13,981 nucleotides of DNA from contig DUUE01000302.1 of assembly GCA_012841735.1 (NCBI GenBank), positions 1-13,981 of the forward strand. Direction: 5' to 3'. The position numbers were made by a program, and so were the translations under genes. Below the pieces are notes generated by a model that was given only the letters and a program-made list of their open reading frames with translations, had not been told where the DNA came from and ran no database searches. The DNA comes from Bacillota bacterium (GTDB lineage Bacteria > Bacillota > Dethiobacteria > Dethiobacterales > Dethiobacteraceae). Shown here piece by piece: positions 1-7,280 of the stretch; within the stretch, counting starts at the first letter, position 1, and each line of letters opens with the position of its first letter.

Positions 1-44
1 ATAATGTGAGGCATATATTGTCAGATCACAGGGGAAGACATAAT

Positions 45-860
45 TTATTCAAGCAAGAACAACTGCACCCAGTAAAATTTGTAGTGATTGGCGCCCCGGT
101 AAAAGCCGATACCAATGCTTTTATACTCCGCCTTTAAAATGTTTGCCCTGTGCCCGGCACTTTGCATCCAGCCGTCCATCACACCTTCCGGCGTCCGGTA
201 CCCGCCGGCTATATTCTCACCCACGCCATGATGGGGAATAGCAAAAGAATTGACCATCTCGTCCGGTGAACCATATGTGGGTGACTCATGGGCAAAATAC
301 CCGTGGTCGTGCATTTCCCTGGCCTTGATCAGGGCAACCTCGCATAATTCCCGGTGAAGCTGCAGTGGCGGGAGCCTCGCTTTTTTCCTTGCGTCATTTG
401 TCAGCCGGAAAACTTCCAGAACGAATTGTGCATCCTTATCTGTATCTGTATCCGCAGGTGAACATCCGTCCGGTTCAGGCTCACTGATTTGCACCGGCGG
501 GGCTTTACACTCTTTATTGTTGTTTGTTTCTGTCTCCGGCGTGGGTGCCGGCTTTTTTACATGCTGACCGGACGGTGTGGTACCCGGATTCATTTCTGTT
601 TCTTTTGCCGGCGGTGGCGGAAAATTTGTATCTTCCGGCAGGCTTTCAGCCGTTTGTTCCTGCTGCTTGCCTGTTGCTTGCCCCAGCCCCTTCTCATTGT
701 TATCAAAAGTGTTGTTATTACTGCTGTAGAAGTTGTCCCCTGCGGTACAGCCGGTCAGTGGCAAGCCTCTTCCTCCCTCTCCTGCCGGGTCTGCCCCCGG
801 CAGTTGTGTGGGAAGGAAAAACAGCAGTAAAACTATAAAAAGCAAGAGAAATCTTTTCAT
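45..860 (-). CDS. Secreted CAP/SCP-domain (YkwD-like) protein
   Basis: A 271-residue exported protein in three parts. Residues 1-22 form a signal peptide (Lys-Arg, then a Leu/Phe-rich core), with likely cleavage near the Pro-Gly-Ala at 21-23. Residues about 40-145 are a low-complexity linker rich in Pro, Glu, Thr and Asn. Residues about 147-271 form a CAP (SCP/PR1) domain, with FAHESP around His191, GENIAGG around Glu215 and GHRANIL around His237; these are the His/Glu cavity residues of the family. Bacterial YkwD-type CAP proteins are secreted, often found in spore-formers, and their activity is mostly unknown. LTGC at 35-38 resembles a lipobox but lies about 19 residues past the hydrophobic core, so a lipoprotein is less likely. 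The start is the ATG at 860, preceded by AGGAG and GGGAAG; an in-frame ATG at 878 has no ribosome site. It lies 83 bases after the sirtuin gene on the same strand. Confidence 0.85.
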   Translation of the reverse strand: MKRFLLLFIVLLLFFLPTQLPGADPAGEGGRGLPLTGCTAGDNFYSSNNNTFDNNEKGLGQATGKQQEQTAESLPEDTNFPPPPAKETEMNPGTTPSGQHVKKPAPTPETETNNNKECKAPPVQISEPEPDGCSPADTDTDKDAQFVLEVFRLTNDARKKARLPPLQLHRELCEVALIKAREMHDHGYFAHESPTYGSPDEMVNSFAIPHHGVGENIAGGYRTPEGVMDGWMQSAGHRANILKAEYKSIGIGFYRGANHYKFYWVQLFLLE

Positions 861-943
861 TTCTTCCCGTCTCCTCATACTGAAACATCACGGCAACCGG
901 AAACTGCATGATGTATAAAAGCCACATTACCTTGCGGGAGAAA

Positions 944-1690
944 CTAGGAAAGATATTTTACCGTCCTTCGCAAAATCTCGCCTGCCCTGCCCAGAAGGAC
1001 CAAATCAAAGGCATACCCGGCACTCCTGTCCTCATTGTTGATGAGAACCAGTTTACCTTCCGTCAGATAAGGCAGCTGGTTGACAGGAGATACTTCCAGG
1101 CTGGTGCCGATCACAAGCAGTAAATCCGAGCGCTTTATTTCTGTGATGGCAGCATTCCAGACGTCGGCAGGCAGCGGTTCGCCGAAAAGAACAACTTTGG
1201 GGCGTAACGCATATTGCTTACAGCCTTTGCAGGGCTGCCTGGACAGCAGTTCCTGTTCCGTAGCCGGCAGACCGCAGCGGTCACAAAATATTTCTTTCAT
1301 ATTGCCGTGCAATTCATAAACTTTTTTACTGCCGGCTTTTCCGTGCAGGCCGGATATGTTTTGTGTGGTAATCGCTTTAATCAAGCCCCGTTGTTCCAAA
1401 TCCGCCAGAACGTAATGGCCCGGGTGCGGCTCAACATGCTTCATGGTACTGAGGCGCTCCCGGTAAAACTCATGGAATAAGTCATAGTTCTGCTGGAAAG
1501 TTGTGATATCCGCCACCAGCCGCGGGTCATAGTTTCGCCAGAGACCGTTTTTACCCCGGAAGTCCGGAATATTGCTCTCTGTATCCATACCGGCGCCGGT
1601 CAGCACAACAGTATATTTTGTCTGCAACAGCAGGACAGCCAGTTCTTTACAACCGTCTTCCAGCCTTTCTCCGGCAAAAATAATGCTCAT
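944..1690 (-). CDS. Sir2-family NAD-dependent protein deacylase (variant active site)
   Basis: A 248-residue, single-domain bacterial sirtuin that would remove acyl groups from lysine side chains using NAD+ in the cytoplasm. Visible motifs are the NAD-binding GAGMDTESNIPDFRG (33-46), TQNISGLH (109-116), the catalytic His128 in YELHGN, a zinc ribbon with Cys136/139 and Cys154/157, RPKVVLFGE (163-171) and GTSLEVSP (195-202). Two changes stand out. The usual Ser of GAGxS is Asp36, and the usual Asp of QNxD is Ser113. Both positions line the nicotinamide pocket in the family, so activity may be altered. Asn111 and His128, the core catalytic residues, are kept. The start ATG at 1690 has a strong AAGGGAGGAG site seven to eight bases upstream. 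It lies 61 bases after the ABC permease gene and may be read with it; I see no terminator between them. Confidence 0.9.
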   Translation of the reverse strand: MSIIFAGERLEDGCKELAVLLLQTKYTVVLTGAGMDTESNIPDFRGKNGLWRNYDPRLVADITTFQQNYDLFHEFYRERLSTMKHVEPHPGHYVLADLEQRGLIKAITTQNISGLHGKAGSKKVYELHGNMKEIFCDRCGLPATEQELLSRQPCKGCKQYALRPKVVLFGEPLPADVWNAAITEIKRSDLLLVIGTSLEVSPVNQLPYLTEGKLVLINNEDRSAGYAFDLVLLGRAGEILRRTVKYLS

Positions 1691-1751
1691 GACTCACTCC
1701 TCCCTTGCCATTGCTTGAAATTTCAGGGTAAGCAACAATCTTTAACGGCAG

Positions 1752-2597
1752 CTATGACGTGCGGGCAAACAGGCGCAAAATTGAGGCATTCCAACTGCGT
1801 TCGCCTCCCACGCGGATGTCGCGCTTAAGAAACAGATACCATGCCGCGGTTACAATACAGAGCGCCGTTAAAAGCAGTCCCAGAAGCCAGTCCCATCTCA
1901 TACCAGACAAAGCCATCCCGCCCTGGTAATAGTACAGTGGGGTATATTTCATCAGCGGCGCCAGCTTATCATTTAGCCGTGAGAGTCCCAGCAGCAAATA
2001 ATTCCCCACCAGCAGCGCCCCTGTCACCATCCCCGCAATACGTGCCGCCGGCAAGACTAAACCGAGCAGCATGGCAACAGCCGCAAACAACAACAGGATC
2101 GCCAGCAGCGAAAGAAAGGGCAACAGCAGCTCCAGCCAACTTAATTCCAGCCCCGCATGTCCGGCCGGCAGGACCCAGCTTAACCAGCCTGCAGCCATGA
2201 TTATCGCAAGGGCGGCTGCCAGGCCCAGAAAGCGCCCCAGAAAAAGACTTGTCCTGCTTATGGGCTGTGCCAGTACCAAATCAAGCACGCCTTTTTCCTC
2301 ATCACCCGCCAAAAGGCCTGTGCCGGCACTGATGGCGATGATGCCTGCCACCAGGTGCATGTAGGAAAAAAAGTAGACATCAAGATAACCCATGGGAGTG
2401 GCGAGTGCATGGATATTCTCAAAGAAAGCAAGCATTGCTTCAGGAAACATGTTAAGATATTCATCCAGCATTGCACTCATATCTGCCATATTGGGATAGA
2501 TTAATGCCATCAGTAAACCGTACAGGGCGATGCCGGCGGACCAGCATACAATCTGCCAGCGCAGACGCCGCAGTGTGTGTACAAATTCGACTGTCAT
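1752..2597 (-). CDS. ABC-2 type transporter permease
   Basis: A 281-residue integral membrane protein with six hydrophobic segments. The first follows the N-terminal HTLRRLRWQ stretch, and the last is followed by a basic KRDIRVGG tail. The loop EEKGVLDLVLAQPISR after the second helix is typical of ABC-2 permeases of the NatB/BcrB/YhaP class (drug, bacteriocin or sodium export, or lipid-related work). It would pair with the ATPase encoded just upstream. The start is chosen by the ribosome site: a perfect AAGGAGG (2607-2613) sits nine bases before the ATG at 2597. An in-frame ATG at 2618 overlaps the ATPase stop codon as ATGA but has only a weak site. The substrate cannot be read from the sequence. 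Confidence 0.88.
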   Translation of the reverse strand: MTVEFVHTLRRLRWQIVCWSAGIALYGLLMALIYPNMADMSAMLDEYLNMFPEAMLAFFENIHALATPMGYLDVYFFSYMHLVAGIIAISAGTGLLAGDEEKGVLDLVLAQPISRTSLFLGRFLGLAAALAIIMAAGWLSWVLPAGHAGLELSWLELLLPFLSLLAILLLFAAVAMLLGLVLPAARIAGMVTGALLVGNYLLLGLSRLNDKLAPLMKYTPLYYYQGGMALSGMRWDWLLGLLLTALCIVTAAWYLFLKRDIRVGGERSWNASILRLFARTS

Positions 2598-2614
2598 CAC
2601 TGCTTCCCTCCTTG

Positions 2615-3514
2615 TCATTCTTTCTGATAAAATGTTAGGAATATTTCTTCCAGGGATAAATGTTCTGACTGCAGGTCGCTGACAGGGAATGCGGCAAGGA
2701 TTTTCAGGAAACGGTCTACCTCACCTTCCACCTGCAGGATAACTTCATGTGCACTCTCACGGCGGATGAGGGAAGTGCCTGCCACGGCAGTCAAGGGCTC
2801 CGGGTCTACCGGTGTGCGAAAGCGGACTCTGTAGCGGCGCAGAGCCATGGTGGCCAGTTGTGCCGGGTCTGCTTCTTCAACAATCACACCGTCACGAATA
2901 ATGGCCACTCTCCCCGCAATGGCTTCCACTTCACTGATTATATGCGAGGAGAAGAAAACAGTGGCACCTGCGGCTTGTGCTTCCCGTAAAAGTGTATATA
3001 CTTCCTGCTGCATCAGCGGGTCCAGGCCGCTTGTCGGTTCGTCCAGCAGCAGCAGTTCAGGTTGGCCCATCAGAGCCTGTACCAACCCAACTTTCTGCTT
3101 ATTGCCTTTGGAAAGATTCTTAATTGGTGCTTTCAGGTTTAAGTCAAGGCGTTCAGCCAGGGCGGAAATCTCCTGCCGGCTGCTTTTGCGCCCGCGCAGC
3201 TCATTAAAATAGTTTAAGGCAGCTTCAACAGTCTGATTGCCTTCCAGGTGCAGCTCACCGGGCAGATAGCCCGTTTTTGCCCGGACGGCTACCGGGTCTT
3301 TTACCGGGTCTATTCCCAGAATTCTTATCTTTCCTGCCTGCGGACGGATTAAATCCAGCAGGCAGCGGATAGTTGTGGTTTTCCCCGCCCCGTTGGGTCC
3401 CAGAAAACCTAAAATTTCTCCCTTTTTGACAGCTAAATTTACGCCGCGCACTGCCTGCACCGGCCCGTAATTCTTTTTTAAACCTGTAATCTCCACAGCA
3501 TAATTTGATTCCAT
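2615..3514 (-). CDS. ABC transporter ATP-binding protein
   Basis: A 299-residue cytoplasmic ATPase of the drug/antibiotic-export (BcrA/NatA/CcmA-like) class. Walker A is GPNGAGKTT (39-47), the signature is LSKGNKQ (134-140, a common variant of LSGGQ), Walker B with the catalytic Glu is LLLLDEP (Asp158, Glu159), the D-loop is SGLD, and the switch His is His191 in SSHIISE. The last 90 or so residues form the accessory C-terminal region common in this class. It is the first gene of a two-gene unit with the permease, whose preferred start lies 17 bases downstream. The ATG at 3514 has only a weak upstream site (GGGGATG). It lies 123 bases after the GRE gene, behind a terminator, so it is probably a separate unit; I could not find a convincing promoter. 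Confidence 0.93.
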   Translation of the reverse strand: MESNYAVEITGLKKNYGPVQAVRGVNLAVKKGEILGFLGPNGAGKTTTIRCLLDLIRPQAGKIRILGIDPVKDPVAVRAKTGYLPGELHLEGNQTVEAALNYFNELRGRKSSRQEISALAERLDLNLKAPIKNLSKGNKQKVGLVQALMGQPELLLLDEPTSGLDPLMQQEVYTLLREAQAAGATVFFSSHIISEVEAIAGRVAIIRDGVIVEEADPAQLATMALRRYRVRFRTPVDPEPLTAVAGTSLIRRESAHEVILQVEGEVDRFLKILAAFPVSDLQSEHLSLEEIFLTFYQKE

Positions 3515-3543
3515 AGCTTATGCATCCCCAACAGCAAAATACT

Positions 3544-3587
3544 TTCCCACCGGGGCATTTTGTGCGGATGTACGCCCCGGCAGTGGC
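3544..3587. repeat. Inverted repeat upstream of the ABC transporter genes
   Basis: CCGGGGC (3550-3556) and GCCCCGG (3574-3580) are perfect complements around a 17-base loop. Outer CCAC and GTGG can also pair if a short bulge is allowed. The repeat lies between the GRE terminator and the ABC ATPase start, 36 bases or more upstream of that start. It has no following T-run on either strand, so it is not a typical terminator. It could be a leader hairpin or an operator for the transporter pair. Confidence 0.4.
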
Positions 3588-3590
3588 CAA

Positions 3591-3626
3591 GGAAAAGGGA
3601 GCACCACGGCGGTACGGCACTCCCTT
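3591..3626 (-). terminator. Probable rho-independent terminator after the GRE gene
   Basis: On the minus strand AAGGGAG pairs with CTCCCTT, and the stem extends inward through wobble and G-C pairs (TGCC against GGTG) to about 11 pairs. TTTTCC follows. The hairpin starts 12 bases after the GRE stop codon. The T-run is short and partly inside the stem, so termination may be incomplete. Confidence 0.65.
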
Positions 3627-3637
3627 CTCGACGATGT

Positions 3638-6127
3638 TTAAATTGCCTGCTCTGTCCGGCGGATGAAATCATCCTGATTGGCTTTGTTTAAGGTGACAAA
3701 ATAGGTGGAAAAGCCGGCAATCCGGACAATCAGGTCTTTGTATTCATCCGGATTTTTCTGCGCTTTGCGCAGTGTTTCCGTGTTCACCACGTTAAACTGT
3801 ACCTGCATACCGCCAAGTTTAAAGTAGGTTTTTATAAGCTGTTTCAGCTTTTCCGCCCCCTGATCGCCTGCGACCGATGTGGGAGTAAAGCGGATATTAA
3901 GCTGATCGCCATTGGAAAGTTTCCTGTGCGGCAATTTGGCGGCGCTCCGCAGGTAAGCGGTGGGACCGTTCCTGTCAAAGCCCTGGCGCGGGGATATGGC
4001 GTCGGCAATGGGTTCTCCGGCTTTTCTGCCGTCCGGGGTCGCTCCCAGCATGGCTCCCATGTACACATTGGCAGTCATGGTGAAAGTACCGCCGGAAAAT
4101 TTACCCCTCTTCCCTGCCGTATCGGCCAGGTGTTCGGCAAAAAGACCCAGTGCCCAGGAGGACAGCTCATCGACTTCCTCAATGTCGTTGCCGTAATGGG
4201 GTACTTCATGAATAACAGTCTGGCGCAGCTGTTCGTAACCTTCCCAGTTGTTCATCAGTGCATCATACATTTCGCGCAGGGACACAGTTTTACCGTCAAA
4301 GCACAGCTTTTTGATGGCCATCAGGCTGTCGCCCACATTGGCGGTGCCGCAGGCAGTCATACCGATACGGTTGTATTTTGCCCCGCCCTCCGTAACATCA
4401 AGACCTTTCTCCAGGCAGCCTTCCATCATGCTGGAAGCAACTATGCAGGGGAAATACTGAGAGTAGACAAGTTCAAACATATTGGCATAAGACATGTTCC
4501 AGTCCAGCACATACTTCATTTGTGCAGCAAAAGTATCCCGGAATTCTTCAAAACTCTCATACTCATACAGTTTTTTGCAGGGCATAGCCATCTTGCCCGT
4601 TCTGGGATTAAGGCCGCCGTTGATTGTCAGGATTACCACCTCGGCCATATTCCAGATGGATTCGGAACCTGTCATGCCGCAGGCGGGCCATTCGTTGCCT
4701 GTTCCGGCCGGTTCCACGCAGCCCACAATGCTGTAGTCATAAGCATCTTCACGGGAGAGGCCGATATCCATCAGTGATTGAATGATGATATCATCATTCT
4801 GAAACTGTGGTATTCCGCCGCACAGTTTGCTTGATTCAATTCCCAGCCGCCAGATTTCCGGCGGTGTGTTTTTATGAATGCGCAATGCCACGGTAGGATC
4901 GGGGAAATGCAGCCTGCCGTAGCTTTGCAGCATATGGTAGGTGACGGGGGTGGAATCGTCAGAACCGTCCGGCTTCTGCCCGCCCAAAGTCAGGGCAATG
5001 CCGGCTGTGGGGGTGAGGCCGTCATATATGGCGGAATACAGGCTCTGTCCCTTGGCATTAAGTTCAATTATGCGGTCATTATTGACAAAAAAGCCGGGCA
5101 GCACAATAATGTCGCTTAAGCGCAGAATAAAGGCGTCGGAGTATTCCTGGGCCTCCTCCCGGGTGATGCTGCCTTCTCGCAGCTGCTTCTCCAGCAGATG
5201 CCCGGTATACTTGTCAATGCGGCCAATGGACTGGCCGTGTTGCTGTGCATCGGTGGAAAGCAGGAGCTGATACAAAATGGCCGCCTGCAGCCCTTCCCAG
5301 TAAGTGCGGGCAGGATTCTCCATAATCCAGTCCAGGGAATCTGCCATGCGCAGCAGTTCGGCTTTGCGCGCGCCGGTCTCCCGCACCGCTTTTTCCCGGC
5401 AGGCCTGCGCATAACGTTTTGAAAGCAGAATGGCGGCATCACAGACACGGATGACGGCGTGATAAAAAAGGTGTTTTTTCGGCAGGTCGCCAAAAACGCG
5501 GCCTTTCATTTCCTCCAGCCTGGCCATGGCTTCCCGGCGCACTGCACCAAAGCCCACATTGATCACTTTATTGAAATTGGCAATGTAATGCCCCTGGGGC
5601 AACCCGGCCAGACCGAAATAGATGGGGTCGTTTTTACTGGCGCGCACTATACAGCCGTTGCCGAAAGCCTGCCAGAAGTCTTCAGTCATGGCCCCTTCCA
5701 CCATACTGGAAATGGTTTTGTCTTTCCAGTAAGCGTAAGCTTCACGGAAAATTTCCCGCTGTTCGTCACTCATATAAATGGAGTCTGACGATTGCCAGGC
5801 CTTTTTGAATTTTTCGTCATCATCATCCACAACTCCCGGTATCCAGCGGCAGTTCCACTCCACATACGGGCTTAAAGACCGCTCATCCGGACCGGGGGTG
5901 CCGACAAAAATATCGTCGTCAAAAACATTTATCTGCCTGGTGGCACACCAGGTATATAAAGCGCCGGCACGTTTCAGGATGGGAAATTCATTTTCATGCG
6001 TTTTATAATAATCGGTGTAGATTTTAGTCCGTTCCGCGTTTATTGTCATGTGGCGTCCACTGGTAAAAACATCCCGTTTGGCACGGATGCGCCTGATTCT
6101 TTCCGACAGGGGCGCAAACTGAAACAT
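3638..6127 (-). CDS. Glycyl radical enzyme, PFL2/dehydratase-like, unknown substrate
   Basis: An 829-residue cytoplasmic glycyl radical enzyme, full length for the dehydratase/lyase branch (about 780-850). The PFL domain fills most of the chain. The active-site loop reads SIVGCVEPAGTGNEWPACG, with the thiyl Cys470 and, two residues on, Glu472, the Cys-x-Glu pair of GREs that eliminate water, amines or sulfite. The C-terminal glycyl radical motif is RIAGFS, with Gly805. GQSIGRIDKY (298-307) stands where glycerol and propanediol dehydratases have a His-Ser pair. It is not true pyruvate formate-lyase, which has Cys-Cys, nor an arylsuccinate synthase, which lacks the Glu. The start is set by AGGAG seven bases before the ATG at 6127; an ATG at 6133 is only one base from that site. 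The activase is encoded divergently. No microcompartment shell, aldehyde dehydrogenase or sulfite reductase genes are nearby. Confidence 0.93.
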   Translation of the reverse strand: MFQFAPLSERIRRIRAKRDVFTSGRHMTINAERTKIYTDYYKTHENEFPILKRAGALYTWCATRQINVFDDDIFVGTPGPDERSLSPYVEWNCRWIPGVVDDDDEKFKKAWQSSDSIYMSDEQREIFREAYAYWKDKTISSMVEGAMTEDFWQAFGNGCIVRASKNDPIYFGLAGLPQGHYIANFNKVINVGFGAVRREAMARLEEMKGRVFGDLPKKHLFYHAVIRVCDAAILLSKRYAQACREKAVRETGARKAELLRMADSLDWIMENPARTYWEGLQAAILYQLLLSTDAQQHGQSIGRIDKYTGHLLEKQLREGSITREEAQEYSDAFILRLSDIIVLPGFFVNNDRIIELNAKGQSLYSAIYDGLTPTAGIALTLGGQKPDGSDDSTPVTYHMLQSYGRLHFPDPTVALRIHKNTPPEIWRLGIESSKLCGGIPQFQNDDIIIQSLMDIGLSREDAYDYSIVGCVEPAGTGNEWPACGMTGSESIWNMAEVVILTINGGLNPRTGKMAMPCKKLYEYESFEEFRDTFAAQMKYVLDWNMSYANMFELVYSQYFPCIVASSMMEGCLEKGLDVTEGGAKYNRIGMTACGTANVGDSLMAIKKLCFDGKTVSLREMYDALMNNWEGYEQLRQTVIHEVPHYGNDIEEVDELSSWALGLFAEHLADTAGKRGKFSGGTFTMTANVYMGAMLGATPDGRKAGEPIADAISPRQGFDRNGPTAYLRSAAKLPHRKLSNGDQLNIRFTPTSVAGDQGAEKLKQLIKTYFKLGGMQVQFNVVNTETLRKAQKNPDEYKDLIVRIAGFSTYFVTLNKANQDDFIRRTEQAI

Positions 6128-6154
6128 AGGCATTCTCCTTTTCCGGTTTTCCTT

Positions 6155-6190
6155 ATGTATAATTATACCAGAAGCCAGGGCGCTTTTTAA
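6155..6190 (-). promoter_or_regulatory. Promoter of the GRE gene with palindromic -10
   Basis: On the minus strand an extended -10, TGGTATAAT (TATAAT at 6162-6167), lies 35 bases before the GRE start. A weak -35, TTAAAA (6185-6190), sits 17 bases upstream of it. The -10 is inside a perfect 12-base palindrome, GTATAATTATAC (6157-6168), so the same bases also read TATAAT on the plus strand. An extended -10 with a poor -35 fits a regulated promoter. Confidence 0.6.
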
Positions 6191-6209
6191 GTGTAAGTTG
6201 AGAAATCAA

Positions 6210-6238
6210 ACCATATGTGTCTTTTGGTTACATATGGT
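6210..6238. promoter_or_regulatory. Inverted-repeat operator between GRE and activase
   Basis: ACCATATGT (6210-6218) and ACATATGGT (6230-6238) are perfect inverted repeats separated by 11 bases. The arm centres are 20 bases apart, about two helical turns, as expected for a dimeric regulator bound on one face of the DNA. The right arm overlaps the first base of the activase -10 hexamer, which favours repression of the activase; it lies about 45 bases upstream of the GRE -10, where it could activate or repress. The regulator is not encoded in this window. Confidence 0.55.
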
Positions 6239-6250
6239 ATAATTGAAGCA
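6235..6250 (+). promoter_or_regulatory. Promoter of the GRE activase gene
   Basis: TGGTATAAT (6235-6243) is a perfect extended -10, with TATAAT at 6238-6243. I see no good -35 at the right distance. The predicted transcript starts near 6250, giving a leader of about 75 bases. The same nine bases TGGTATAAT occur on the opposite strand at the GRE promoter. Confidence 0.6.
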
Positions 6251-6325
6251 AACAGGCAGCAAACAAGGCATGATTACATTTTTCAGCAGGCGACCGGAAG
6301 AAGTACCAAGAAGCGGGGAGGAAAA

Positions 6326-7279
6326 ATGAGCAAAGCATTGACAGGGAAAATATATGATATTCAGGGGTTTAGCGTGCAGGACGGCCCCGGCATCCGTACC
6401 ACTGTATTCTTAAAAGGCTGCCCGTTGCGCTGCCCGTGGTGCCACAGCCCGGAATCACAGGAATTTTTCACAGAACTCAACTGGCTGCAGATTCGCTGCC
6501 TGGGTCTGGAAGCATGCGGGCTCTGCCTTGGTGTCTGCCCCCATGCCGCCATTACCCGCGGGCCGGTTGCAGAGAACGCCCTGGGCGAGGAGATTATTTA
6601 TCCGGAAATTGATAAAAGCAAATGCGACAACTGCGGCGCCTGCGCCGCCGCCTGCAAGGCAACTGCCCTCTATCTTTGCGGGACAGATAAAACAGTTGCT
6701 GAGGTTATGCATCGCCTGCTGCGGGATAAACCTTTTTTTGATGAATCGGGCGGGGGAGTAACCGTCTCCGGCGGAGAGTGTCTCTGCCAGCCCGGGTTTA
6801 CCCTGGAACTGTTGAAAAACTGTAAAGCGCATGGCATCCATACAGCTGTGGATACAACAGGTTTTGTCAAATGGGAAACTCTGGCGTCCGTCCTCCCGTA
6901 TACCGACCTCTTCCTGTATGATCTTAAATGTATGGACAGTGCTTTGCACAAACGTGTAATCGGTGTCCCCAATGAGCTGATTCTGGATAATGCCAAAAAA
7001 ATTGCTGCTGCAGGCGGCAGATTATGGATACGGATTCCCGTTATCCCTCTTTTCAACGATTCAGAAGCACATTTCCTGCAGTATGCAGCCTTTTTGTCTG
7101 CTCTGAAAAGTTCCCTGGAAATGGTACAGCTGCTTCCTTATCATACCATGGGGCTTTCCAAGCATGAGAGGCTGCTGAAAAAGGAAAAGATATTTGTGGC
7201 TGAACCTCCGTCTGACGCCCTCATGGAAGCCCGCAGCAAGCTGATCGCCTCATACGGCCTGCCCGTCAGGATACACTGA
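6326..7279 (+). CDS. Glycyl radical enzyme activating protein (radical SAM)
   Basis: A 317-residue radical-SAM enzyme that would abstract hydrogen from the glycine of the divergently encoded GRE. The radical-SAM cluster motif is CPLRCPWC (Cys32, 36, 39; CX3CX2C). An inserted ferredoxin-like domain carries two further 4Fe-4S sites: Cys58/64/67/71, where the first spacing is five residues instead of two, and Cys100/103/106/110 in the canonical CX2CX2CX3C form. GGVTVSGGECLCQ (143-155) is the glycine-rich SAM-binding strand; the family usually has Glu-Pro-Leu here, so Cys152 and Cys154 are extra cysteines. The three-cluster build belongs to dehydratase/lyase-type activases rather than to PFL activase. 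The ATG at 6326 has GGGGAGG just upstream; an in-frame upstream ATG at 6215 lies inside the promoter region. The stop is one base from the end of the convergent PBP gene. Confidence 0.93.
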   Translation: MSKALTGKIYDIQGFSVQDGPGIRTTVFLKGCPLRCPWCHSPESQEFFTELNWLQIRCLGLEACGLCLGVCPHAAITRGPVAENALGEEIIYPEIDKSKCDNCGACAAACKATALYLCGTDKTVAEVMHRLLRDKPFFDESGGGVTVSGGECLCQPGFTLELLKNCKAHGIHTAVDTTGFVKWETLASVLPYTDLFLYDLKCMDSALHKRVIGVPNELILDNAKKIAAAGGRLWIRIPVIPLFNDSEAHFLQYAAFLSALKSSLEMVQLLPYHTMGLSKHERLLKKEKIFVAEPPSDALMEARSKLIASYGLPVRIH

Positions 7280-7280
7280 T

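Noticed and set aside
1711..1735. Inverted repeat TTGCTT/AAGCAA between the ABC permease and sirtuin genes as a terminator
   Set aside because: Only six A/T-rich pairs with a 13-base loop and no T-run; too weak to call.
3926..4777. Long open frame of 283 codons on the plus strand inside the GRE gene
   Set aside because: It lies wholly antisense to a well-supported GRE coding sequence, has no ribosome site I can support and no recognisable domain; it is a shadow of the high-GC codon pattern of the real gene.
3638..6127. Pyruvate formate-lyase (PflB)
   Set aside because: The adjacent Cys-Cys pair of true PFL is absent; the site is Cys-Val-Glu, and the activase has two extra ferredoxin-type clusters that PFL activase lacks.
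3638..7279. Bacterial microcompartment GRE locus
   Set aside because: No shell protein, aldehyde dehydrogenase or encapsulation genes are present in the 3-4 kb on either side, and the GRE starts almost directly with the catalytic domain, without a long N-terminal targeting extension.
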